Positions 1-11,937 of a stretch of 64,000 nt of DNA are shown here, in pieces; positions within the stretch are counted from its first letter, which is position 1, and each line of letters starts with the position of its first letter. The DNA is taken from the NCBI RefSeq assembly GCF_003473485.1, contig NC_053043.1, positions 14,475,001-14,539,000 of the forward strand. The letters run 5' to 3'. Origin of the DNA: Medicago truncatula. Its lineage: Eukaryota > Streptophyta > Magnoliopsida > Fabales > Fabaceae. Below the pieces are notes generated by a model that searched no databases, was not told the DNA's origin, and saw only the letters and a program-made list of their open reading frames with translations. Both the position numbers and the translations under genes were made by a program.

Positions 1-298
1 TCCAATGTGATCTAAGATTTAGATTATTCACTCAACATAAAAATGAAATTGATGGCATATCCACTACATTAAATTGTAGGACTCCAATCAAAGCATGGTG
101 GCAAAGCCACAATACTAGAAGAAAAAAGGAGAAAAAACATAAAAGGCGAAAGATAAAACAAAGAGATTCATCGTATTACCTTCATTGTAGAAGCTAGATA
201 AAGCTCTAGTTCGATGAATAAGCTAGCTTGAAAAGGGGTGTTTATCGTTACACACCTATTGAATTACAAACAGTGGAAAAAGCATGAACAAGCAAAGT

Positions 299-299
<1 letters not shown>

Positions 300-376
<77 letters not shown>
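300..376. repeat. (GA)n microsatellite
   Basis: An uninterrupted GA dinucleotide tract of about 77 bases. It produces artificial RERERE/SLSLSL reading frames on both strands that are not genes. The rest of the first 925 bases is AT-rich DNA in which I see no gene. Confidence 0.97.
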
Positions 377-378
<2 letters not shown>

Positions 379-925
379 GTGTGTGTTACAGAAGCTAACG
401 CATCTTGGATCCGAAAGAGATATATATGTGATGAGTAGTAAGAAAGAAACAAATGTAATGTCTAAAACCGAAATACTTAGGTTTTCTTTTTTTTGCGTTA
501 ACCCTTCGATTACATGAGAAAGGGGCTCCGATAATCTAGAATTCGGCCATGAGGTAAGGATAACATGACCAAGAATTGTTTCAGCTACGAATTGAACTTG
601 GGAACAATTCGTCCTTGATGAAGTTCATTGCTTGGTTAACGAAATACTTAGTTTTGGTGTAGAATGTTTCCATCCGATAACTTTCATTTATAATGTTATT
701 ATTTATAATGAAAAACTTAATTTTGGTGTAGAATGTTGCTTGGTGAACGAAATACTAATATATTTATAATGTTAAACTTTTTATAATATTATTTAAATCT
801 TCTAATTAAAAATTAGTTGAATGTCATTGTAATAAAAACAATATCGCTACAAAATCCGCCAACAAAGAAGACGACTATGGAATTTCTCCTTGTTAAAGCA
901 AAAAACAAAATAAATTTAAACCTAC

Positions 926-1747
926 CTAAAAAAAACGTACAAAACAGTAGCAATCTAAACAAAAAATAAAAGAAACAAAAACATCTAGCATTCCGAATCC
1001 GAGATTGATCTGGAGATAAAAACCGAACATAAATGCCATGGAGCAGACCACGATCCAGATCCGGAGAGTGGAGAGGCTGACGGCCTTGACGCTGATGAGT
1101 AGCTTGAGTGCCCAGGGGATGTAAGTGGAGACCAAAAAGCAGTGCATGGAGTAGCGTTAAGTAAGAGGATCATTGATGGTGAAGGGGTTGATTCGCGCGA
1201 TACGACCGTGGAATAAAGCCTCAATGTGACTGCTTTTGATGGTTGAGTCCATTTCTTGAGTGGGAATGTGGAAGAAGGTGAGCATGAGTTTAGGGTAGCA
1301 TGAAATAACGTAGAGAGAAGAAATATAAAAGAGAAACATAACAAAAACAGTGATGACGTGTGGAACCACACCAAGATGATGAGCGAGTTTGAGATCAAAA
1401 GCAGCACTGGACACAAATACTATGAAGGAGATGACGGTCCAGAATCGGAGTGTGAAGAGGCTCATGTCTTTGATGATCTTGACTTTCAAGGGGATGATGA
1501 GAAAAAGAAATAAGATGAAAGGGTAAACTTTCAAATATACAAGGAAAGTTTTGTTGTTGTAGTTGTTGATGTTGATGTTGATGTTGAAGGCATAGGTGAA
1601 TGAGATACAGTCTAAGGCGATGGATAAAGCAATGAGAGAGAAAAAATAGTTCACTGAAATCATAGCTTCAAGGTACATGCTTCTTGTTGCCATAACCATT
1701 GCTTGAGTTTTTGAGGAAGAAGATGATGGGTCAAGAGAATATATCAT
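926..1747 (-). pseudogene. Putative multi-pass membrane protein, interrupted by an in-frame stop
   Basis: Reading from 1747 down, an ATG opens a 196-codon frame with hydrophobic segments at about residues 29-52, 68-88, 97-118 and 124-150, ending at a TAA at 1157-1159. The same frame continues after the stop (next ATG at 1147) for 73 more codons with two further hydrophobic stretches. The two parts resemble each other: a block with SLFTLRFWTVISF before the stop is echoed by SLSTLRIWIVVCS after it, each followed by a hydrophobic helix. That suggests one ancestral protein with an internal repeat, now split by a nonsense mutation, or alternatively a truncated 196-residue product. I do not recognise the family and propose no function. 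No signal peptide is evident; a multi-spanning membrane location is inferred from hydrophobicity alone. Confidence 0.45.
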
Positions 1748-1960
1748 AGTACTGTGTTTTCACATGATTACATGAATACCGTTCGATCTAATTAAAAGAA
1801 GAGGATCGATGACATGGACAAGTATTCAATGGCTTAGATTGTATGTTTGTATTTTTGTGTTTTCCTTTCCATATTTGAATTTAAATTCCATTTATTTATA
1901 TCTTTAATAATGTCTATTTTTAAAAACTAAAAAAAATTGCTACCTAAACAAGTTGTCGAG

Positions 1961-2118
1961 GGATAGCACTTGTGTGACATAGAGTTGGGTGACATTGGTG
2001 ACATTGACCAATCACAATGTTGCAATGCTTGTGAAAGAGAGAGAAACACAAACATTGTGACATTGTGATTGGCTAATGTTACCAATATCATCCAATTTAT
2101 ATCACACAAGTGTTATCC
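1961..2118. mobile_element. Hairpin MITE
   Basis: Two imperfect inverted arms of about 66 bases (1961-2027 and 2053-2118) begin with ggataNcacttgtgtga and enclose a loop of about 25 bases rich in GA. The flanks gttgtcgag and gttgtgaag could be a diverged 9-bp target duplication, which would fit a Mutator-type origin, but this is uncertain. No coding capacity. Confidence 0.65.
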
Positions 2119-2289
2119 GTTGTGAAGATCTTTGAAACTAAAAAATTTAAATTACGCTGCAACTCAAAACTAGAAATTCCAATTTCAAGTTAATTCCAAT
2201 CAATTTTATAAACAAAATCAATTTTAGCTCAGTTGTGATGATAGAAGATGAGGTGTTGTTGTTAGGGGTTTCAACGAGTGTGATGGTTT

Positions 2290-2510
2290 TTTTTTGGAAT
2301 GGTTTTAGCTTAACTTTTGGTGTATGTTGCTTTTTGGTGTTAATTTGGTTTTGGAGGATTGTTTTTAATTGGTGTTTAAGATGTCATGTGTATGTATTTT
2401 CATTTGGATGTTACGCCTATATACGATGCTTTTGTAACTTCTGTCTGACCGGTCGTTGTTCGTCATATATAGTGACTTAATTATTAATAAATTTTGTTGT
2501 TAAAAAAAAA
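2290..2510 (+). mobile_element. Possible LINE 3' tail
   Basis: A T/G-rich segment ends in TTAATTATTAATAAATTTTG followed by a run of A. It contains the phrase cctatatacga, like the cctatatacgg phrase in the LINE remnant near 29.5 kb. It is probably the 3' UTR and poly(A) of a 5'-truncated LINE. The short hydrophobic reading frame here is not a convincing gene. Confidence 0.4.
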
Positions 2511-4862
2511 AAATCAATTTAACTCGAGCTACCATTAAAACCAATTTTACACCTCCAAAAATAATAATGGTTGCTCCAAACATTCACCATGCTGATGAAT
2601 AATATCTCAAAGGATTAATCTTTAGCTTCCAGTCAGAGGATACCTGGAGCAACCAAAACAAATTTTAAAAGTAAAGGGATGCTGATCTAAACTAAAGCAA
2701 AACAAGATATCCTAATCAATATAAAATTATTTCTATATTGAGGAAATTAGAAAACCATAAATTAAGTTTATTTCACGAGTTTATCATAAAAAAAAATTAA
2801 AAAAAAAAACTCAAATCAAAATTAAATTTCAATTTCAACCTTTTATTTATAAAATAACATTTTTATGATTTATTTAGCATTTCTATTCCCATTGATGGAG
2901 TGTTTCTCCTTTGATCATGTTGACGCAAACACTTGGTCTCTTTGATCGCTTGTATCACTGGTTTAGGGATAGCGATGACTTTCCATGAACACAGACATTA
3001 TAATATTTGTTCTTGTCTTGTTAGATAAATATGATATACGTGTATGCTTCATATTTGCACGAGTATATATCCTTTAAACGGGTAATCTGCATATTTTGAG
3101 ATACATGCAAATAATTGTATATATTCATACATAACAACTTTTGTTAAAAGAAAAATGAATTTCTATGATTTTTATTTCTAATAATAAACTATTACCTAGA
3201 ATTTCTTCAAATTCTTTTAAAGCCACAGAAAATATTAACACATAAAAATTATATACATTTCACTCTAAATTTAACAACAAAATTTCTAATCAAAACAAAA
3301 TATATTCAATCGGTCAATTGGTGAGGACCGTGGGTGGAGGATTTACATGGAAGGAGGATATACAATGTGAAATGAAGATGGAATGAAAAAATAGAATGAA
3401 GAAATACCCCAATTAGTTGTAACTCAGAATCATTGCAACTCATTTTGAATTTAATGAATTGAGCTTCTTTTCACTCATTACAACTGCTTCTAATTACATG
3501 ATAGGTGCAACAAATAACAACGACTTCAACAAAAAAGAACTCTCACTTCCAGTTCTTTAAGCAACTCTAAAAAGCCATTTCTGCTTGGTACGACATCATT
3601 TTCCACGACTGTGTAAAATCTAAATACGTAGGTAACTTCTGCTATGTCATCGAATACAACTTCTGCTTAATGTAATTTGAAAAAATAAAATAAATGCTTA
3701 AATAATGGAGTTCAATGTCAAGCATTCATGAGATACTTTCAAATTTTAGCAATCACACCATCCCTTGTATAGTAGGGTTCCTGTCTATTAAGACTTCGAG
3801 TCCCTATCCCTATGCTATCTTGATCAAAACCATTGTTCCAACAATATTCAACTATTCATACTCCATTCATGCAAGTAAAAAAACAACATAACCTGTATAG
3901 TTTATTTAGCATTAACGGAAATATAATGCCCATTCCAACTTTGTACTTTAAGGACTTCAATTGGAATGGAAACCCTTCCTCTGGTTGGACACAACATACT
4001 TGGTAGCTCTCTCTCTTCAACCTTGTTCTTTGTGTGAGCTTGGTGAAAGAAATAAACATCTACATTGTTGCTGCAGAAGACAAAGAAACTTACTGTTCAA
4101 ATCAATGTAGCCTATGATAATTTAAAAGAAATATGGCATTTTTCAGACAACCATTTACATTCAAAAGGGACCACATAGCAATTTTCGGAAGCACATGAAC
4201 TATATTGGGCGGCACTAGCAGCTCATAGTAAAATTCCTAGCTTTAAGACATAAATATATCCAATTGCTAATAGATTTGTTTCACTTCTAGACCATACGTT
4301 ATGTTACTTCACCTTAAAGGTATATATATCCCTTTTATTTGAAGACACTTGTTGAGCAAGCATGAGCTCCATATACTACTATAGAACTTATCATATAACC
4401 AACCTCAAAGAAAGTATATCATCATCATCATCATCATGTCCATACTCTTTCAGTAAAGAGTCAATCAAACAAACAACAAGCTTGGTCAATAAAGATTATA
4501 CACCACTCCTCCAAACATGTAGAAAAAAATTTGATCTAAAACAGCAATTAAATCTGAAAAAAAAATGAAAATAAAACTCATAATTTGGTCCATGAAAAGA
4601 ATACATACTGATTTAGTGCCATAGTAGGGCACATACAAAAGATAAATACAGCAATTCAAATAACTTGGTTGAGGTCAACTAAATATTTTCAAATCATATA
4701 TGCCTTAAATCAAATGAAACATAGCAATTATTGTTTTCTTTATGTTTCCTTATTTATCCAACTAAAAGTGCTTATAACATCTTACATGCAACATCTGAAA
4801 AATGATATTGAAAACAGAAGCTTCTTTCTGCCTTAAAGGTCAGATACTTAGATAAATCTCTC
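2511..4862. other. Gene-free AT-rich stretch
   Basis: No gene seen. From about 3680 to 4250 the sequence is a diverged copy of 9450-10080 and belongs to the shared 3' flank of the minus-strand mTERF genes. The segment 4310-4465, which includes a short TCA repeat, recurs in diverged form at 5950-6085. Confidence 0.7.
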
Positions 4863-4882
4863 CTTTACAGGGTAAAAAAATA

Positions 4883-5323
4883 GGCTTAATTGCATGTTTG
4901 GTCGCTTTTGTTTATTTTAAGTTTTGAGTTGGTCCCTTATGTTTTAAAAGTTTTAAGTTTGTCCAAAATGTTAATCATATTGGAATAAGTTAGTCCCTTC
5001 CATCACTTGGCCGTTTAGAGATTTGGGCTGAGAATATGAGTGTTGGAATTTTTTATTTTTGGAATAAAAGAGGGCTGAAGCCGAAAAACGAGTGTTGGAA
5101 TTTAACTTACTTACAAAATTAGTTTTAAAACATTTTTTAATTTTTTTTGTTTTATTAAACTCAATATTATGTGGCGGAAGGGACTAACTTATTCCAAAAT
5201 GAGTAACGTTTTGGACCAACTTGAAACTCTCAAAACAAAAGACACCAACTTAAAACTTTTAAAACATAAGGGACCTACTTGAAACCTAAAATAAACGTAA
5301 GGGGCTAAACATGCAACTAAGCC
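4883..5323. mobile_element. MITE-like element with 9-bp TSD (copy A)
   Basis: Starts GGCTTAAT and ends with a near match to its reverse complement (CTAAGCC). It is flanked by perfect 9-bp direct repeats AAAAAAATA at 4874-4882 and 5324-5332, although the A-rich repeat is weak evidence taken alone. The long inverted ends carry phrases such as ttggtcccttatgttttaaaa. The 9-bp duplication and long inverted repeats suggest a non-autonomous Mutator-like element. It lies in the 3' flank of the minus-strand mTERF gene at 6753-7904. Confidence 0.75.
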
Positions 5324-6740
5324 AAAAAAATATACATGTGCATAAACAAAATAGGACGTAAAACATTGGTTTAATAAAGGTCACATATTAGAAAGAGGTT
5401 GAAGGTTTAAATAACCGTTAACTTGCACCTGTAAAATACTCTACAAGCTTATACAAGTCCAGTTTGTGCATGAGAAAATATGCGAAAGTGGTTATATAAA
5501 AGAGTTCCTTAAAGTTAAATAGTCTTGAAAATAAGTTCTTGAAGTGATTTTTGTTCAGTGAATGATGTAGTCCTATAAAATACAGGACATGGACAGCATA
5601 CTACATACCCATGGCAGTTAATCAAAATAATACCTATGAACTATGATATTTAAACCTGAGTCTAACACTGTGACAAGGGACGGAGATCTGAGGACAAAGA
5701 CGATTGAACCAGTTATGACCATAAGAGCTCACAGAGGAGACAACGGAGGCTTAACGCAGTGACAAGGGACAGATATGCAAAGCCATAGAGGTTGTGTTGA
5801 GGGTGAATGTAGCAATCAAATTCAAACAAAAAAAATAACTTATGGCTCAGAACTTGGTTAACCGTAGCCGGTAAAGAAATAAAATAAAAGGTTGGTGTGG
5901 CTTCAAATGAGAGGTTGTGTTATAAAGAGTGTTTTGAGGGTGTGACCCTAGCATTCCTCATCCCTTTTATTTGCATACACTTATCAAGCAAGTAGGAGCT
6001 CCATGATACTACTATAGAACTTATCATTCAACCTCAAGGAAAGTATATCATCATCATGTCCCCATACTCCTTCAGCAAAGAGTATATGATATTTAAACCT
6101 GAGTATACCGTATCTATATCAAAATAATACCTATGAACTAATGATATTTAAACCTGAGTCTACCATATCCATATCAGTAGGCCCAAAGGTAAAAATAACA
6201 AGAAGCAAAAAGTCAAGTGCTATGTAAGGAAAGACTATGGCTTCAATGTAGTGTTTTGAATAATTGCAGTTGACATCATTATTAAAATTCCAACCATTAT
6301 AATATTAATATTGAGTTTTGGGAGCCTTCACAATTGTACCGCAAACATTAGTACAGGTGCATTTGTCCACAATTATCTGCAGTTTTGGTATTTGCAAAGC
6401 AACTACATGCAATGCAACTAGAACCTAAAATAAGTTTGAATTCAGTAACCTAATCCGGTATAGCTTAACTTATACCGTAGATTTTTCGGACCAAGTAACA
6501 AGGAAGGAGAAATGACTACATCGCAAAATAGAAGAATTATGTTCCCATAAATTAAAGAAAATTTCAACTTTTGAATATTGGTATTAGATTCAGACTAAGA
6601 TGCATAACGATTTTGAAAAAATATCAATGAAAACATAACCAACAACGAAACAAGTTAGCTAAACCAGCTACAATCACAGTCTGTAACAAAAAGTATTAAA
6701 ATCGAATACCGAACAAGATAACAAATTATGGCTAAAATAC
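5324..6740. other. 3' flank of the first mTERF gene
   Basis: No independent gene seen. The phrase tacctatgaactatgatatttaaacctgagtct near 5625 recurs near 6130, with a third partial copy at 6085, so small local duplications are present. The block at 5950-6085 repeats 4310-4465. A potential splice donor directly follows the mTERF stop: on the minus strand, ttttcag then gtattttagcc at 6741/6740. The matching acceptor seen in other copies was not found here, so the flank may be rearranged. Confidence 0.55.
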
Positions 6741-6752
6741 CTGAAAATCTAA

Positions 6753-7904
6753 TCATGATGTGCATGTTTTGTCCATGGTGTAAGCAAGATTGAGTTTTTC
6801 CTCATACAACTTTAATAGATAAGAAGACTCCTTAATACCCTTTATACACGTATCAAGAAACAGCTTCTCAGACACTACAAATGGACAAGTTAAGCTTGCA
6901 TTCTTTTTTCGCAAACCTTTCTTCAGAAGATATTGCAATACAGAGGCCCTTGGAAGGACCCTCTTTTCAAAACTTAAAGAAAAAACTGATGGTCCTTTGG
7001 CAAGGGCAAGTGCATCCCAACCCAACTGATTGACCCAAAAGTTCATCACTAGATTAATTTTATCAATGGATGTTAACATACAATGAGGTTGCCTTCTAAA
7101 TGCTTGTAGAACATCTTCAGCAGACCAACCCCACTTCTTAAAGGCATCGACTTTCTCTTCCCACAATGTTTTCTTTACAGATAGTTTGGCTAGCAACGCT
7201 ACACCAAAGGTTGATTTTGAAGGAGTAAAACCCAAATCCTTTAATTCCTCCACCAATTTCAGCATGTCACGTGTCGGTGTCTGAAATGCCCTACTCCTTA
7301 CGCAAAGCATTCTTTTAATGTTTAAGTCGGCCACTCCATTGGCAATCAGCAATCTAATGTTAGATACCACACGAGCGTCTCCAAAGAAAGATGGATTGCG
7401 AATAACACAATCAATAATGACCTTGTCTGATTGCAAGAATCTATAAATCAATTGATAGGCTTGGATAATTTTATTATCAAGGCTTGCTTTCAGGATGTTG
7501 GGGTTCTTAGTGATAATGTTAACAATGTCAGATGTAGAAGCACCTTTGGAGAGAAAAAATTGAAACTTTGGCAAAACCCTTTTAGAAGGGTTGCAGGAAA
7601 GCAGCCATGGTTCCTTTGAAATGGTATGACGTAGTTGGGAATCTGAGAAACCATAGTTTCTAAAGAAGGTGAGAACAGAGTCAGGTTTTTGGGCATTCTT
7701 GAAAGTAACATTGTAAGTGGAGGAAAGTTTGGAAGCAGATTGTGGGTCAAAGCCAAAATTGTTGATGAGGTAGGAGACAGCAAAAGAGGTTGAATCTGAA
7801 GTGTTGGTGCAAAAATGGAGAGGAAAGGGTAATGGGCAATGGTGGAAAAGAGGGTTAGGGTTTAGAAGGGTTGTTCTGTGTCGCCATAGTATATTCTTAA
7901 ACAT
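6753..7904 (-). CDS. mTERF family protein, group I, copy 1
   Basis: A 383-residue intact frame starting at the ATG at 7902-7904. Plant mTERF proteins are organelle-targeted helical-repeat proteins that bind DNA or RNA and affect transcription, splicing or RNA maturation. The first ~38 residues are rich in R, H, P, L and S and lack acidic residues until CTNTSDS, as expected of a mitochondrial or plastid presequence. The body runs through tandem ~30-residue mTERF repeats: SYLINNFGF at 44-52, KPDSVLTFFRNYGFS at 73-87, LLSCNP and VLPKFQFFLSKGAS at 101-123, LKDLGFTPSKSTFGVAL at 221-237, FKKWGW at 255-260, FWVNQLGWDA at 289-298, and LEKR-type SFEKRVLPRASVLQYLLKKGL at about 311-331. It ends LNLAYTMDKTCTS. 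Intronless coding region. The mTERF assignment is firm; compartment and target are inferred. Confidence 0.92.
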   Translation of the reverse strand: MFKNILWRHRTTLLNPNPLFHHCPLPFPLHFCTNTSDSTSFAVSYLINNFGFDPQSASKLSSTYNVTFKNAQKPDSVLTFFRNYGFSDSQLRHTISKEPWLLSCNPSKRVLPKFQFFLSKGASTSDIVNIITKNPNILKASLDNKIIQAYQLIYRFLQSDKVIIDCVIRNPSFFGDARVVSNIRLLIANGVADLNIKRMLCVRSRAFQTPTRDMLKLVEELKDLGFTPSKSTFGVALLAKLSVKKTLWEEKVDAFKKWGWSAEDVLQAFRRQPHCMLTSIDKINLVMNFWVNQLGWDALALAKGPSVFSLSFEKRVLPRASVLQYLLKKGLRKKNASLTCPFVVSEKLFLDTCIKGIKESSYLLKLYEEKLNLAYTMDKTCTS

Positions 7905-10900
7905 GATGATGATAAATATTACTACTAGATTATTATAGATAGATAGATTGTCAATTGAGTTTAACGAAAGCTTCTAATAAAAAATAAAAAACATGAATGA
8001 AAATATAACCTGTGTTGGGTAGGGAACATAATAATGGTCCCAAAATTATGTTTCCACTTCCTGCTTTCGCAACAGGATGACGAGAGAAAGACGAAGGAGG
8101 GACTACTTGTATTTTCGTTGGTAATTCTATGTCCGTGCAACTGCCGAGATTAATCCTTCAATTATTGTAGGACTCAAATGGACGGCAAAGTCGTTTTAAC
8201 GTTGCTGCATGCCCAAAATTGAATTCGAACTCAGAATCTTGGGTAACCTAAAAGATATCTCATTTGGGCGCTCTTGTGTATGAGTTGTAGTTTTAGAAAA
8301 TACACTCTTTTTTTACATAAAAAGACTTGTAATATTTTGATAATGATAATGTTTCGAATACATGTTGAAATTTCATCAAAGATATGAGAATTAACTAAAG
8401 ATGTGACCATACATTCTAAAGTATGAACAACCTCATTAGATCACCCCTAATGATGAGATTTTCCTCGATAATAATATCAATATGTATATATGAGGTACTG
8501 TCATCGAGAAAGAAAAATGATTACTTATATTATAGAGAAGAGATGTTTTACGTTTTACGAAGTCATCTCATTTCGTAGAACCTACACTTTTTAATATTAA
8601 AAATGTAATGATACAGAGTTAACTACTACGGGTGGTCGCTAACCATCACCAACTACTACTCTAACCATCACCAGCACCACCTACCACTACTCTAACCATC
8701 ACCACCACCTAAAAATACCACCATTGAACCCCACTCCAACAATCTGTGATAACCACCATGGTCACCCTCTGACCACCACTCCCACCAATGCGCCCACTTG
8801 TCTGTCAACCACCACAACATTATCCCATGAAGATCATCATAGTGACTATCAAATAGAAATGAGATTCCACTTTTGGACAAGTTCGAAGTACATGGTGGCA
8901 AAGACACTAAGGCTATGTTTGGTAAAGAAAACATTGAATATCTGATAAGTTAGTGTATAGCGAATGAACTAGTTTATTAAATTTGCAGTGTTTAGTAAAA
9001 CGAACGGTTGAACAAACTTATAAATATGAAATGACATAAAATTATATATTTAGTTAATGTTTATTTTTTTTCAATTAAGATTGCAGAGGTTAAATTGAAA
9101 TAAATAATGATAAGCTATAAACTTTAAAATATAGCTTATTCAGAAACCGCTACAAGCTAGTAAAAATATGGTAGACTCGTGAGAAAATGGCAGTTACCAA
9201 ACGGATCTTTTTTAGTCAAATAAGGTTATAAGACAAGCTATAAGCTCAAAATTATGTCTTTACCAAACATTTCAAAGAAATGAACTAATTAGAAAAGGGG
9301 GAGTAGTAAATAGAGAAATAAAATTAGAGGATTTTGGCTGATATTTGAGAACAGAAATTAAAATTGAATTATATTGTGATTCAATGGTAAGAAGCGTCAA
9401 TACATGAAAATTAACACACAAATGCAATAACCATCTTATACCATTAGGCAGAGTGGTCTAACTCTAAAGCTTAAACAATCGAGTTCAATGTTAAGCATGC
9501 ACATAAATGATACATCCAAATTTTGGCAATGGCAATATCCCTCATACAGTTGGGTGTCTGCCTATGAGAAATTCAGAATCTGAAAGAATCATAATTTGTG
9601 AACAAACAGCACTTCCGAGTCCCACTTCCTATGTTATCTTGATCAAAACCATCCTTTCAGAATAAAATATTGATGCTCCATGTACGTGAAAACAAACATG
9701 ACATTTATAGTTTAAGTTAGCATTAACATAAATAAAAAGTTTTGTTCCAACTATGTACTTTTCAGTTTCAGGGGTTGGTAAGTTTGAAATTAGAACCCTC
9801 TTCATTATGCTGGCTTGGACTTAGTTGGTATTGGAACATATCACATGGCTGGACACAACATACTTGGTAGCACTCTCTCTCCGACCAAGTTCTTTTTGTG
9901 AGCTTGGTGAAAGAAATAAACATCTACATTGTTGCTGACTTCTTGCTGCATAAGACAAAGGAACGTGCGATTGAAATCTATGTAGCCTCTGATGCATAGT
10001 TTTGAAAAATTTGGCACTTCTCAGACACAATTATTTCAAATCAATAAGGAAAACATAGGAATTTTCGGAAGTACATGGGCAGCACTAGCAGCTTGCAGTA
10101 AAAACATGAATACATCCATCATTTTAAACTCGGTTTCGCGTGGTAAAATGAACTCGAACACTAATTTGAAATCGAACGGTTCATATTTGTAACAACGTCC
10201 TGTTATAAGTGCAGAAAATCCAATTCCAGCATATTAATTTTGTGAGTCAATGTTGATTCTAGAAATATTCTAAAAATAAAAGAGTTTTCTAATTTAACCA
10301 TAATATTTATAAAATGAGAAACTAATTTTTAAAAGTGGGTGCTTGGATCCACATTGTGATAGCTTGGCTTGCGCATTTAGGTCCTTTTCATCGCTAAAAC
10401 AAACGTATTGTTGGTCTCTTCGGCTTTGCCAATCAATATAATGAATATAATGTTGGGTGGTAGTTAGTACACTATATGGTTCTTTCATCTAATTTTCCTT
10501 GTATCACAAATGGAAACCACAACACAATAGACTCGACTGCAAAAACTACAATCGCAACTGTAAAGAAGAAACAAGCACATCAGAAACATAATTATGCAGA
10601 ATCGTACAAACCAGAATATTAAGCACAAGACAATAGCACAGAAAACAGATCACGTGCATCCAGAAACATAGGGTTCAGAATGCGTTTATGCAGAAACAGC
10701 TCGAAACCAGTATTTGCAGAATCACAAACAGAATACAACAGTACTGAAACACACTGCAACATAAATGTGATTATGCAGAAAACACAGAAAAGAAAATTAT
10801 GCAGAGAAAATTACTAGAAGTTATAGAATCTACCCTAAATTTCTCATCTTCCCTATAAACAACAAGTTGTAAAGAAAGGAAAAAAAAAACCAAAATCATT

Positions 10901-10920
10901 CAGAAGAGTTACTTATAAAT
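7905..10920. other. Intergenic stretch between the two minus-strand mTERF genes
   Basis: No gene seen. 8630-8710 is a CCA-rich imperfect repeat (ctaaccatcaccaNcacc twice). A hAT-like MITE lies at 8915-9270. 9450-10080 is a diverged copy of 3680-4250 and marks the far 3' flank of the second mTERF gene. 10500-10860 is A-rich with many TGCAGAA words and no recognisable product. Confidence 0.6.
8915..9270. mobile_element. hAT-like MITE
   Basis: The 14-base terminal inverted repeat ATGTTTGGTAAAGA (8915-8928) is matched perfectly by its reverse complement at 9257-9270. A sub-terminal copy of the theme (ttaccaaac at about 9194) is also present. Such TTTGGTAA ends are common in plant hAT-type MITEs. 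No coding capacity; a target-site duplication was not established. Confidence 0.5.
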
Positions 10921-10956
10921 ATAAACCACAAGCCTTTCTCAGGAAATTGTGTGAAC

Positions 10957-11925
10957 CTACAATGACTTTAAATTGACAATTAGAATAGTAAGACATAAGA
11001 AAAGATAAACTCCACAAATTCAATAACTCAGTAATTTAAATCTTATTTTCCTTAAATTAGATGAAACATATATATTCCTATTTTCTTTATCTGTATCCTT
11101 TTCAATCAAAAGCACTCCACGCATCTCATCTGCAACATCTGAAAATGATTTTGATGCATAGAACGAACCAAATTTCTTCATATTGCTTAAATAAGACAAA
11201 ATCTTCTTCCATTATAGGTGATTTTCATGAGAAAAATATTTCCTTTCAATGTGAACAAAATGTAATAACATAAACAAAATAGGAGTTAAGCTATTAGTTT
11301 ACTTCTTAATAGCACTAAAGGCCAGCAACTTGTAAGAGGTCCAGAGGTTAACTTCTGATTACATGCATCCAGAAATTACTCAACCAGGTTATCCATGTCC
11401 AGGTCACAAGACAATATTAAAAAGTAGTTAAGGAAATTAAAGTACCTCACCACAAGAAATTACATCAATATTGATGTATGACAGGTCTTCACAATTGCAC
11501 AGCTACCATAATTATCGCCATACTTGTCTATGATTATTTAGACATTTAGTATTTGCAAAGAAATCACAATTAAACTACAACTTAAAACCACTTTAAGTCC
11601 AAACACATATTCTCGTATATAGATGAAAATATGCAATAGATTATTGGACTAAACAAACATGGAAGGAGAATGACACTACAAAATGAGTATAACATGCCTA
11701 TTAATACAAGTAAATTCAACTTTTACATATATTAGAGGCAAATTATTTGATGTAAAACTGGTAAACAATAGGAGTTTGAAGAAATATCAATCATAGCAAA
11801 GCCAACATTTGTGAAAGTAAGCTAAGCTAAACTTTCCCAAAATCCCAATTGAAGTCTTTTCCGAACTAATTCCAAATTAAATATGGAATGAACCAAACAT
11901 GAATCACATATTAAGGCTAAAATAC
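10957..11925 (-). other. Probable 3'-UTR intron of mTERF copy 2
   Basis: On the minus strand, 11 bases past the stop, gattttcaa is followed by the donor gtattttagcc at 11925. The acceptor gtcattgtag lies at 10957, followed by an exon starting gttcacacaatttcctgaga. The same donor context and exon start occur downstream of the mTERF genes at 16.3 and 25.7 kb. Size is 969 bases. Inferred from conservation of the splice signals, not from transcripts. Confidence 0.6.
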
Positions 11926-11937
11926 TTGAAAATCTAA

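Noticed and set aside
238-517. Arg-Glu and Ser-Leu repeat proteins
   Set aside because: Translations of a GA microsatellite on both strands.
2235-2480. 81-codon hydrophobic frame
   Set aside because: Coincides with a LINE-like 3' tail; composition is T/G-rich and no family is recognised.
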